A DNA stretch of 64,000 nucleotides. Source: Rhyacophila brunnea. Lineage: Eukaryota > Arthropoda > Insecta > Trichoptera > Rhyacophilidae. The stretch covers positions 1,922,001 to 1,986,000 of the forward strand of contig JAGYXB010001997.1 in assembly GCA_022495005.1 (NCBI GenBank). The letters are read 5' to 3'. The translations under genes were made by a program, and so were the position numbers. Below, piece after piece: positions 34,502 to 44,165 of the stretch (position 1 is the stretch's first letter; each line of letters begins with the position of its first letter). The notes beneath the pieces are model-generated. The model was not told the DNA's origin and did no database searches. It saw nothing but the letters and a program-made list of their open reading frames with translations.

Positions 34502-35115
34502 CACAGGTTCTCAAACTGATTTCGACCACCGCTTACTTTGAGATTAAAAAATAATCTAGTGCGCCCTTATTTTTTTTTTTAACTTTTTACATTACCATCT
34601 ATTGCGTATCTTAAAAACAGTTATTGCAACTATAATTTTTAAATTTGCATTATTATATGGATATGATAGATAGGGTGTGACCCATATCCTATTTCTGAGA
34701 TCAAAGAATGTTTCAATGAGAGGAAATAAATACTCAATCATGTTTAGAAGTATTTTTTATTAACATTAAAAGAAGACTTTGAATTTAAAACTTATCTAAT
34801 GTGAAGGATGAATCTGATGCATTTCGACGAGTTTGTTAATAATAACAGGCTCGAAGTCAGCCGTAAGTTGCGTTCAGTAACTTGCAGCCGATTTCTCTTT
34901 TTAGTTAACAACGTTATTACAGCACTAAATCCACGTTCACACAAATACGACGATGGAAATCGTTGAACAACCAACCATTTTTATAGATAGAATTGTCTGC
35001 CTTCGTCGTTCTAGATTTGTTTAACGCCCCCTTATTTTCTTTGAGCCTTCTACTGCCCCCCTTAAAGCCTCCAGCGCCCATAAGTGGGCGTTATCGCCCA
35101 CTTTGAGAAAGACTG
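34502..35115 (-). mobile_element. Deleted hAT transposon (Buster/ZBED-like) with residual transposase
   Basis: The ends are CACAGGTTCTCAAACTG on the left and, inverted, CAGTCTTTCTCAAAGTG on the right, with GCGCCC-rich stretches next to them, as in Buster-type hAT elements. ATCTAAAA flanks it on both sides (34494-34501 and 35116-35123). The minus strand inside encodes a transposase C-terminus. The element is only 614 bp, so most of the transposase gene has been deleted. Confidence 0.9.
34792..34974 (-). pseudogene. hAT transposase C-terminal (dimerisation) remnant
   Basis: The minus-strand frame has PSSYLCERGFSAVITLLTKK followed by RNRLQVTERNLRLTSS. This matches the conserved end of hAT-type transposases and their ZBED relatives, where the C-terminal helices form the dimer contact and S..ERGFSA....K.RNRL..E..LR is the signature. 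After about residue 38 the frame drifts (LLLLTNSSKCIRFILHIR), consistent with a frameshift. The DNA-binding BED finger and the DDE catalytic core are absent, so it cannot act on its own. Confidence 0.85.
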
Positions 35116-35123
35116 ATCTAAAA

Positions 35124-35960
35124 CCTTGACTAATAGAATCATCATGGTTCATCATTATTAATCTCAAATTTTCCGAAATCAAGAAAAAAATTTCAAAGAT
35201 AATACTTAATAATCCATCGCGATTAGGTAAAGTGATCACTCAGTTACAAGCGGTGGATTGCAAATTATTAGTAAATAAAGCTGAATAATTGTGGTGAAAT
35301 TAAGGCGACATTGGCGTATATTATCTTAATATGTGTCTACATAAAACTTATCGGTATATGAATGGAAAATTAACGAAAATGTGTCATCGTCCTCGTTATG
35401 AAAATTTCTAATATATACAATCATTTTATTACTATTCACACTTATCGATTGAAATTATATAATCTTTTTATCCCAGATAAAAATGGATAAAATTTGTCAC
35501 CTCACGTGATTAGTGCAACTGTTCATATTGTGTCATCAATTCTGCTCCTTCTCATTCTTGAGTATCGTGATATATTTCTGAAATAATTAGCCTCCACTCT
35601 TCTTCGCCCTGCGTCTTCTTCAGTTTAGCATATGTTTCCCTTGTCGTGTCACCTTACAGTAGGAATACGTTTCGTCCACTATCCACATGCAAATGCATAC
35701 TATATCATATACATTTATATACCAATCAGCATTTATATAAGCAGATATACGGCATGATAGAACAACACAAAACTGTACATTTGTTATTTGGGATTTTGCG
35801 TACAAATCAATAATGTTATCCCAACGATTATCAAAAATATATATCTGTACACAATACGTATAAATATATATTGCTATGTCTATTTGTTATATACTTTAAT
35901 ACAAAAAATATACGATCATCGTTTTCACTCCGTAGACATATAACCATATTAAGCTCGATT
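35124..35960. other. Unique AT-rich DNA
   Basis: No gene recognised. Confidence 0.4.
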
Positions 35961-36314
35961 TGATATAAATAAAAAGGATTTCAAGTTACACATTTTAATT
36001 TTTTTATGAAAATCGATATTTTTAAAATAAGTATAAAAAATATTAAAAAGTAGTCAAAAATCTCTTCGATACAATATAGAAAACCTAATAAATTAAATTT
36101 TAATAATAAATGTGACCATAAAAAATTCACACTTAAGTTTATCTTTGACTTAAAATTAAAATATTTTTCTTTTTAATGTTTTCAGATACATATTTATTAA
36201 TTAATATAATATAAATTGGAAATTATCTCAAATTGCAAGCTTCATGGTTTTCCGCTATGTGCGTCTAGTAGGCAGAGGATTCGCCTTAATATATCACTTT
36301 TGGTTACCGTCGCC

Positions 36315-36375
36315 GTGGCCAACCCTCCATCCCGTGGGCCCTATGCTCAAATGCCAGGACGTAACAGGATGGAGT
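36315..36375 (+). pseudogene. Tiny RTE group D-like 3' fragment
   Basis: GGGCCCTATGCTCAAATGCC followed by GACGTAACAGGATGG parallels the end of the element at 23605 (GCCCTATGCCCCAATGCTGG, GTGACAGGGTG). Only about 60 bp remain. Confidence 0.45.
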
Positions 36376-36423
36376 AAGTAACTGGGTATTTTTCAAACAT
36401 ATTTCTTAATATTATTCCCATGT

Positions 36424-36797
36424 CATCATCATCAGCCTGAATCTATCCACTGCTATATGAAGGCCTCTTCAAGCTGATTCCACTTCTCTCGGTCGTGTGC
36501 GTTTCCATGTACTTCCGCAGAACTTAACCATTTCATCGATCCAGTGGCCTCTGCGTCTACCTTGCGGATGTTCTATACCTCTTGAGTACCATTCGATGAC
36601 TAGATTTGTCCAGCGATTGTCCCTTATTTGAGATATATGTCCAGCCCATTTCCATTTTAAGTTTTTAGCGAACTCTATTATATCGCAAACCCTTGTCTGT
36701 TTCCTTATTCAATCATTCCGCTTTTCGTCCTTTCGCCTTATGCCAAGCATGCACCTCTCCATACCGCGCTGTGCCACTCTAAGTATATGGATTTCAC
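36424..36797 (-). pseudogene. RTE-type retrotransposon 3' end, group A
   Basis: It begins with CATCATCATC, the reverse of the ATG-repeat tail. Read on the minus strand it gives the group A C-terminus (IQQWIDSG-like end, GRWIDEMV-like middle, KWKWAGHI-like and MLGI.RKD-like parts) with stops. Closest in the window to 40727 and 230. Confidence 0.8.
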
Positions 36798-37230
36798 CCA
36801 TGTATTTACAATTTATATGTTTTGAATTAAAAAATTAAGTTTTGTTAATGTGATTGACTATATAACGCTGTCTACCAGAAGCACCTAGCGGAAAACTGTG
36901 ATGTTTGCAATTTTAATACAATATATTGATAATTCACATTTGAAAGTGTTTTAATTAATAGATAAGAAACGTGTGTTTATTCAAAGTCGAAGATAAATTT
37001 ACAATTTAAAAAAAATATATTAATTGTGAATGCGTTATTAACTTTACTATCTCGTCTTATTATTAAATACATATTTAACTTTTCTTTTACTATAGTACTT
37101 TTGAACAATCCATCGAATTTTCATACCAATAATATATAATTAATTTTTATCATATTTATTTTAAAACTGTATTTTAATGTAAAAATTGTATTTTCTTAAA
37201 AAATAAAAATGTGTAGGTATCTTGAAATCC

Positions 37231-37658
37231 TTTTTACTTGTAAAAAATAACATTAATAATTTTAAAAGTTCTCAGTTAATAAAAAAACGTTAATTGAATC
37301 GATAGTATAGACTTTTTTCGATTTGCAATACTATTCGAAAATTATTTAAGGTTTAAATAATATTTTACTCTCGAGAAATCGTGATCTTAGATGTCTAACT
37401 TACTTTTTGGATTATAGAAAGTATAGAATATGAAATACTTCGTTATGGTATATTTTTTTTTAAATATTTAATTATAACTATGTACCATTTATAATAAGTA
37501 TTATACTTAAAATTTTCTCAAGAAATGAGATACAAAGTAAAATTGATCATCAGCTATATTTTGTGGAAACGCAATATATTATATTAGCTTGAAGATGTCT
37601 TTATCCAACAGAGAATCGTTCCAAGCTGATGATAATAATAATACACACAGAGCTGTAG
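37231..37658. other. Unique AT-rich DNA
   Basis: Nothing recognised. Confidence 0.4.
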
Positions 37659-37660
37659 TA

Positions 37661-37824
37661 CAGACCTACAAACTTATCTGAAAAATTGATGCGGGAGCCA
37701 CAATCGAAAATTACCCAATCAAGACTCGCAACTGGACAGAATCTGACATTCGAATGACGTTTTCAATAATATGATAATTCATAGTTCCATTTTTAACCGT
37801 TCTTCAGATAAGTTTGTAGGACTG
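37661..37824. mobile_element. 164-bp TA-target MITE (Tc1/mariner-like)
   Basis: The ends are CAGACCTACAAACTTATCTG and, inverted, CAGTCCTACAAACTTATCTG, 22 bp with one difference, flanked by TA at 37659-37660 and 37825-37826. Small size and a TA duplication fit a Tc1/mariner MITE. No coding capacity. Confidence 0.9.
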
Positions 37825-38419
37825 TAAACGAGGTGACTAAGAAAAAACAAAATCAATTCAAAATTTGGTGTAATTCAGTGAAAGTTTAATAAAGATAGTA
37901 TGTGGTATATTTTGTGCATTATCTTTATGCTGTGGCAGATGTGACTAATTAAATATTATTATATCTTATCAAATAATAATTATTTTGTCCTTCGTACAGG
38001 TGATAATAGAATTATCGATAAATTGGCACTTAAAATCTGATTTGACGTCAGAAAATAACATTCCTGCACGGGTAGGTATCCGCGCGAAAATTTTATTACT
38101 TGGAATTGTAATGTTTTCCAAAGGCATAATACTAACACTGATTCATACTCTCCTTTGCTAAATAATATAACCCATATCTACTCATCAGCTGATTAAGAAT
38201 TATGTACGTCAGAAGTACAAAATCTGGTGTCATAATAATATATTAGCAATCTTTCAAGAGACAGCCAATTATAAAAAAAATCTAACTGTTTTGACTCAAT
38301 GGTTATCGTTTATCTTGTTATGTCATTTTTCTTTTCACTTACAGAATATTATTATTATTCTGCTATAACTACATAATATTTAATATTTTTGTAGGTTTTT
38401 AGGTATCTGCATTACAAAA

Positions 38420-38695
38420 CTTTAACTTGAGGTACCTAGCAGAAACATACGAAGCTTGCAATTTTAGTATTTTTTTTTTTTTGATAATTTACTTTAAGTG
38501 TTTTAATTACATAATGAATACGTAGGTATCAAAAAACAATAACATGAAAAATATTTTTTTCAAACATAAACTTACAATTAAAAAAACGTTATAGAATGTA
38601 GATATCTGAAATGTTTTTTGTGTATATTTATTTTAAAAAACATCGATTTATATATAAAAAAAATAATATGTATAACTCGAAATCCTTTTTTATTT
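38420..38695 (+). repeat. Half-copy of the 35965 element arm
   Basis: GGTACCTAGCAGAAACATACGAAGCTTGCAATTTTAG through GTGTTTTAATTACATAATG to ACTCGAAATCCTTTTTT parallels the right arm at 36850-37230. Confidence 0.6.
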
Positions 38696-38704
38696 ATATA
38701 ATAT

Positions 38705-38929
38705 CAGGGCTCTAAATGGACCGAAGTGCCGTTCCGGTTCGTGAAATCTGTAAAATAATCGCTCCGTCTCGTGGAAAAAATAATTTGACCGTGAGCTAGA
38801 TAGGTCATAAAATAACAAAAAATCTAACACATTTATTTTTGTAAAATACACATAAAATTTGATAACTATTTTTAACTTCAGAAAGTTATCGAGCGCTCAA
38901 GTTCGTAAATTTTTCCATTTCGAGCGCTG
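38705..38929. mobile_element. hAT MITE family 3, first copy
   Basis: It runs from CAGGGCTCTAAATGGACCG to CATTTCGAGCGCTG, flanked by TATAATAT and TATCAAAT (six of eight). Its interior matches, inverted, the copy at 39931: TCGTGAAATCTGTAAAATAA, GAGCTAGATAGGTCATA. Confidence 0.8.
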
Positions 38930-39930
38930 TATCAAATCGAGCTATAATGTTTTAACCATATCGAAATAAATTTGTGATAGGTTGACGGAAAGATATAAAG
39001 AAGTATTGTGGTGTCGGATAGGACATAAGTACCTAAATACCTTTCTCTGAAAAAGTCAATAAGAATACCTATACTCGATCCAAATTAAAGTGATTTCGAG
39101 AGTGGATACATTGAAGTGAATATATTGAAAAATCAGTAAAACGGCGTTTATATAAGATATTCGCGTGTTATGTGATTATAATATGGATGGAGTGCTGTAA
39201 TCTACTGTTTCCTTAGGAAATATACACAATCAATAAAAAATATAAACATTGATGACGAAGAGCCATCTTCCAAGTGTCACCGCTTGACAAATGAATGAGT
39301 TCAGCGATGGCGTGCTCGGCAAAATCGTGAGACTCCGCCAGACTGATGCAGCAGCTCACAGACAAATAATAGAGTCTGAAGACTGTAATACAAAACATTG
39401 GCGTATACGTATGGGAAAGAAGCAGACACGGAGAAGACGTATACGATAGTTGACAGATGGTACTGCCACCTGTTAATATTAGCTAGTATTGACATATATT
39501 TCAATTATTAATATTTACGATGAACAATTTTCTCATAAAATATTAGTTTTCTTTTATTGCCATCTGTACGCTCCTACGCAAAGTACAAAGCTTTCAGTAT
39601 ATACCGCAAAGATTTGTGGCGCTGCTTCAAAAAAATATTTTATTATGATTTTTTGTACACCTACTATAATAAAAGTTAATCTGTTTTTTTATGATGAAGA
39701 TACTAAAACTGCAATACAAAATTATGCATAAATGTCATTCGTTTATTAGTCCCGACATTCATTATAATATTATGTTATCATTGCTAGATATCGGGAAAAT
39801 TATTAGATTCAAATCAATAAAATAATTAGAATATTCAATAATTTTATTAATACTATTTCACTTTTATCGTCGATTTGTTTTACATGTTTAATGTTTAATG
39901 ATGCTGTTAATATGGAACAATAGCAATAAG
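38930..39930. other. Spacer between two inverted MITEs
   Basis: About 1 kb. A less AT-rich block at 39250-39480 has short frames on both strands but no motif I recognise. Confidence 0.4.
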
Positions 39931-40166
39931 CAGCGCTCGAAATGGAAAAGTTTACGAACCGGAGCGTTCGAAAATTTTCTGAGGATATTAACATGGTTAT
40001 CAAATTTTATGGGTATTTTATAAACATAAATGTGCTAGATTGTTTGTTATATGGCATATCTAGCTCAAACGGTCAAAATATTTTAACCACGAGACGGAGC
40101 GATAATTTTACAGATTTCACGAACCGCAACGGCGCTCCGGTGCGCTCCGGTCCATTTAGAGCCCTG
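39931..40166. mobile_element. hAT MITE family 3, second copy, perfect 8-bp duplication
   Basis: It runs from CAGCGCTCGAAATGGAAAAG to CCATTTAGAGCCCTG, flanked on both sides by GCAATAAG (39923-39930 and 40167-40174). This fixes both ends of the family and the hAT assignment. A third, worn copy is at 49076-49313. An open frame across it (39942-40310) is accidental. Confidence 0.92.
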
Positions 40167-40726
40167 GCAATAAGACATCAAAGAATAATGAAATCTTATC
40201 TCGGTAACAAAATTTTACATAGCAATAATCTTCATCGAGTAATTTTTAAATACCAGATAATATTATGTGTGTGCATGTATTTTAATTGCCATGTACCTAC
40301 ATTTTTTTGAAATACTATTTATAGATTTAAAATATAATAAAATATATTAATGTAACATTTCAGTCCGTTTTGTTGCTAGCTACAATAATTATGTGAAGAT
40401 TACATGCTATATGATAAAAATCGAAGATTTTTTTAAACAAATATAAAAAAAAATATATTAAAACTATGAATACGTCAAAAATCTTTTCTATACTTAGGTA
40501 CCTACATTAAAGGAAACTTAATAAATTAAATTTTAATAATAAACATGACCATTAAATTTAATAATATGTAATAAAAAGATGCGATCCCGTTTTATAATGT
40601 TTTTTTTAATTGTAAATTTATCTTTGATTTAAGGTTAAAAATATTTTTTTGTAATGTTTTATGTCTCGTTTTGTAATGTTCTTATGTATGTATATCTCAA
40701 ACTTACTTGTATCGACCTATAAATAT
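40167..40726. other. AT-rich DNA including a half-copy of the 35965 element
   Basis: 40440-40660 resembles the left part of the 35965 element (AAACTTAATAAATTAAATTTTAATAATAAA). The rest is unique. Confidence 0.4.
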
Positions 40727-41570
40727 CATCATCATCGGCCTGAATCTATCCACTGCTGGATGAAGGCCTCTTCAAGCTGCTTCCATTTCTCTCGGTCCTG
40801 TGAATTGCGTTGCCACGTACTTCCGCAGAACTTTATCATTCCATCGATCCAGCGGCCTCTAGGTCTACCTTGCGGACGTTTTGTACTTCTTGGATTCCAC
40901 TGGATGACTAGTTTTGTCCAACGATTGTCTCTTCTTCGAGCTATGTGTCCAGCCCATCTCCATTTAAGGCTATTAATAAACTCTATTACATCGCAAACCC
41001 TTGTCTGCTTCCTTATCCACTCATTACTCTTTTTGTCCTTTCGCGTTATGCCCAGTATGCACCTCTCCATACCACGTTGTGATACTCTAAGTTTCTGGAT
41101 CTCTCTTTTACTTAGGGTCCATGTTTAACACGCATATATCGTGATTACGGGAATGATGTGAGTTTTCCCATCTCCACCCGACATGTATATACAGCCGCGG
41201 TTTGTGCACGGTCGCCTTCCATGATGCTATAAACATGTCAGAATGAAAAGATTTTTGGGCCACACTTAGGGTCCATGTTTCACACGCATATGTGATCACG
41301 GGAAGCACACACTGGTTGAACACTTTGCGCTTTAGGCACAGTGGAAGGTCACCTTTGAAGACGTTATTCAGGCGGCCAAAAGTCAACAACAAGCAACAAG
41401 CAAACAATTTCATCAAATATACATCCATCTACAGACACTTGTTGTCCCAGATAGATGTAGCTTTTCATCTGTTCGAGCTGAGTGCCATTGATGAGGATCT
41501 CTTTTTGGCCCGCAAAGCAGTTGAACATGACTTTCGTCTTTGTTACATTTATAAATATATGCCTCATATA
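40727..41570 (-). pseudogene. RTE-type retrotransposon 3' end, group A, best-preserved copy
   Basis: Minus-strand 41070 to 40732 is open for 112 residues: MERCILGITRKDKKSNEWIR, CDVIEFINSLKWRWAGHIAR, RPQGRPRGRWIDGMIKFCGS and QDREKWKQLEEAFIQQWIDS. This is the RTE RT C-terminus. Upstream pieces (INVTKTKVMFN, SYIYLGQQVSVDG) lie at 41564-41365 and PVITYACETWTL near 41270. A ~40-bp stretch (CTTAGGGTCCATGTTT...) occurs twice, at 41113 and 41267. The fragment is therefore rearranged or made of two overlapping insertions. The 3' tail is a CATCATCATC repeat at 40727. Confidence 0.88.
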
Positions 41571-41746
41571 TCTACCTAAAAAAGCGGAAGGAAACTGATG
41601 CCTTCGAAATATGACGTTGGCGCCGAATATTTTTATTTCAACAATTACTTATTTTATTAGACAGAGCATAGTCAATCATCCAGAGACTACAGATAAAGGA
41701 ACCGCTTTCGACAATATTTTGTGTAAGACGAATTCTGCAGTTATTT

Positions 41747-42536
41747 GAAGTTATACTTCTTTAGGCGCGTTTGAAAAATCAGATCAGAGTGTATTTTTAG
41801 CGTGTGACATATAACACATAATTTATTTTTTCACACGAAAAAAATCGCACTCGATTGGATTCGAACCACGAGTGTTCGGTTATCAGCCGAACGCACTGCC
41901 TTTACGCCACAGTATGCTAATGCAATCGTGACGATTATACAGTATAATAATATAGTTTATTCCGTTGCCTAGGCAGCGAATTTATTATTATATGTACGAA
42001 GAATTGTTCCGTTGCCTAGGAAACGAATTTATTTTTGTTGGCCAAAATAAAATAAAAACAACGAGAAATAATTAAATAATTTATTTAGTGATATGAGTTA
42101 AAGTGTCTAGAATTAAACCAGCGGCACTCCAATAAGCGGCCCTCCTTTATTCTAGTTTTTATTGATATGGGGCTATTAAAACATCAATTCTATCTTATAT
42201 CATACTTTATTATTTGACAGATCTGAAACATGATGTCTCGCGCAATGATGTGATCATAGCCGACCATAGTGACTATAGAATAAGGAGTATGAATTATTTG
42301 GTGAAAAATATTTTTTCGCGTTGTGAATTGTACCTACTCCTTTTTATATGTGATTAGCTCTCAAAACTAAGCTTAATATTTTTAAGTATGATAGTTACGT
42401 TACTTTTGTTTGGTATTACATATTTAGTTTATGTGAAAACTATTTTCTAACTGTTTGAATATTTTTGGTTGATGTGAATTTTGACTAACGCGGTGTGCGA
42501 TTATTTTATTTTGTTACGCCAAATAAGTATAACTTC
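41747..42536 (-). mobile_element. Element with GAAGTTATACTT ends and tRNA-Ile-like cassette, copy 1
   Basis: The left end GAAGTTATACTTCTTTAGGC and the inverted right end GAAGTTATACTTATTTGGCG form the terminal repeat. Right of it lies CTAACGCGCGTACGTAAGTA. Inside are a tRNA-like cassette (41847-41917), two copies of TTCCGTTGCCTAGG, and AAGTGTCTAGAATTAAACC. The second copy at 57489-58022 has the same order. No coding frame is present and the superfamily is unknown. Confidence 0.75.
41847..41917 (-). ncRNA. tRNA-Ile(GAT)-like cassette
   Basis: The minus strand reads GCATACTGTGGCGTAAAGGC (box A region), GTTCGGCTGATAACCGAAC (a perfect 6-bp anticodon stem with loop CTGATAA, anticodon GAT) and GTGGTTCGAATCC (box B). 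The acceptor stem pairs poorly, so it is tRNA-derived and probably not a working tRNA. Confidence 0.6.
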
Positions 42537-42629
42537 TAACGCGCGTACGTAAGTACACACACCGATTTTTTTGTATAACATATTATTTGGAACGATTAGA
42601 TTAGTAGTTTTGAATAGCTTACAGGGAAG

Positions 42630-42803
42630 GCGAAGCAGATGAAGGAGCTTACTCCGGGTAGCCCTTTCTCTGCCGGTTCAGCACAGAAGCAGAAGACCGA
42701 GAGCAATGGAGAGTCTTGGTCTTCCAGAAGAGGGCTGAATTTCAAGGTGGTCAAGATTGAACGTTCAGCCACGAGTGAACTACTAAGAAGAATAGAATGG
42801 TAA
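42630..42803 (+). CDS. Possible short coding exon, unrecognised
   Basis: A frame of about 58 codons opens right after TTGAATAGCTTACAG, which looks like a 3' splice site, and runs to TAA at 42801-42803. From the internal ATG (about 42639) it reads MKELTPGSPFSAGSAQKQK and then TESNGESWSSRRGLNFKVVK, ending LLRRIEW. Codon use is far less AT-rich than nearby chance frames, and the composition (Ser, Lys, Glu, Gly) is protein-like. No upstream exon was found and the surroundings are transposon-rich, so it may be a retrotransposon ORF1 or processed-gene fragment. I do not recognise the family. Confidence 0.3.
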   Translation, partial: AKQMKELTPGSPFSAGSAQKQKTESNGESWSSRRGLNFKVVKIERSATSELLRRIEW

Positions 42804-42809
42804 AACAAC

Positions 42810-43535
42810 TACTAAGCCATTGATTAAAACATATTATATGTACCCTGCAAATCAAACTACATACTGATAGGTAAACCAATTAACAAAAATAAAACAAAAA
42901 CTAAATTGTTCTCGTAGTGTTTACCGTTCCGGAAACCGCTTCAAACGTTTTTTTTACGTGTCTAGTATTAAATAGGTAGGTAGGCAATAGGTATGTTACC
43001 TTGGATGAATTAAAGTTCATTACTTTAACTGAATGTAAAATATTTTCATTCGCCTCTAATATTATCCGAATCGCCCAAAGCGGGACTGCTTTTAATTCTT
43101 TAATCTGATTCCGCCTATAATGTTTTATCGATATATTAAAATTCACTGCAATTGTTACTGGGAGTGTATTTATAGATAAGCGACCAACAAAATAATCACA
43201 TCAGATTTTTTGCTTTTATTTTCAATTGGCATTTATTTTCTAGCACTTTCGATATTTATTGTAGATATACATACGTTTAATCTACATTTGCAATCAAAAC
43301 TTGGGTTACTGTGCAGCTATACATAATAATATTTACGCCAAGGATTTGATAGATATAGCATTTCGATAATAATATATTTTTTGAGTGTTAGGATAATAAT
43401 CCTATAAAACGTTCCATTCAATACCTACCATTTTTCATATTTTACATTTTAAACGTTACAAAAATTTTAGGAAATTTAATAAGCCTTAAAATTGTATATA
43501 ACAATATTTTTGCTACGACCGACCGTTTTTGAGAT
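42810..43535. other. Unique AT-rich DNA
   Basis: Nothing recognised. An 81-residue minus-strand frame at 42901-43146 lacks any motif. Confidence 0.4.
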
Positions 43536-43539
43536 TAGG

Positions 43540-44165
43540 CGGCCATAGACGGACAGTTCTCGTAACAGGTTGAACATGCCAGTTAATACGTAATGGCGGC
43601 CATACAGTTATCTTTGGTAGATAATCTGCTGCGCCCATAGACGGACACTTTTCGACCTGCCAGATGTGTGCCAGGTTCAAACTGCCAGCGACCCCCTACT
43701 CCCATGTTTTTGTAAAACTGTTGGAATTTCAACTAGCCGAAAGTTCTCGGGTGACGTTAGCTAGCTGTGTCGTAAAGTATTGTCCGGCAACTTCATCTTG
43801 GCTACGTGGCAAATCTGTGAACTACGTACAGCTAATCGAACTTCCGGTTTCAAATTAGGAACGCCCCCAAATTTTTCATTACATTTTTGACACTTCGTAT
43901 TGGACGCATCTATCAATTTACGTAATTTGAAGCTTTTTATATTCAAAAGATGTCTAACACAATACGAAATGATGTTCGAATTATTATCAGTAAACTTTTG
44001 ATTTATTGCGAAGAAGAAAAAGAGTCGTATTTAAAAGGCGAGCCTATACAATACTTTCAACAAGCCCATTTTACGGGTTCCTGTCATGTCAGGTATGTCA
44101 AAATTCAGTGTTGTAATACTAGAAATATTTCCCCAAATACTGGAAATTATGTTTGTATATTATAA
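43540..44165 (+). mobile_element. Possible 5' part of a DNA transposon
   Basis: GGCGGCCATAGACGGACAGT at 43540 and CGCCCATAGACGGACACTTT at about 43632 are direct repeats that look like transposon ends. They are followed by GC-richer DNA and then the transposase-like exon at 43950. No matching right end was found, so the element is probably truncated. Confidence 0.4.
43950..44091 (+). pseudogene. Transposase-like first exon with splice donor
   Basis: ATG at 43950 opens a frame reading MSNTIRNDVRIIISKLLIYC then EEEKESYLKGEPIQYFQQAH. This resembles the N-terminal helix-rich segment of some insect DNA-transposon transposases (a .TIR..VR..I..L...CE.EK pattern followed by a polar helix). The match is from memory of the family, not a search. 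After codon 47 the sequence is TCAG|GTATGT, a strong 5' splice site at 44091/44092. Downstream there is only AT-rich DNA with no second exon. A working gene is unlikely. Confidence 0.4.

Larger units (their letters stand above)
35965..37230. mobile_element. Inverted-repeat element with RTE fragments inside
   Basis: The left arm (35965-36290) and right arm (36850-37230) are imperfect inverted repeats. AAAAGGATTTCAAGTTACAC opposes TGTAGGTATCTTGAAATCC, and TTGCAAGCTTCATGGTTTTC opposes AGCGGAAAACTGTGATGTTTGC. The centre holds two RTE pieces (36315-36375 and 36424-36797). Related half-copies lie at 38420-38695 and about 40440-40660. The class is unknown. Confidence 0.6.

Noticed and set aside
38705..40166. 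One large 1.46-kb inverted-repeat transposon
   Set aside because: Each putative arm is a complete small MITE with its own ends, and the right one has a perfect 8-bp duplication, so these are two insertions.
39942..40310. A 122-residue open frame
   Set aside because: It lies over a family-3 hAT MITE with a perfect 8-bp duplication and continues into unrelated DNA.
40661..41128. A 155-residue plus-strand frame
   Set aside because: Antisense to the well-preserved RTE group A C-terminus on the minus strand.
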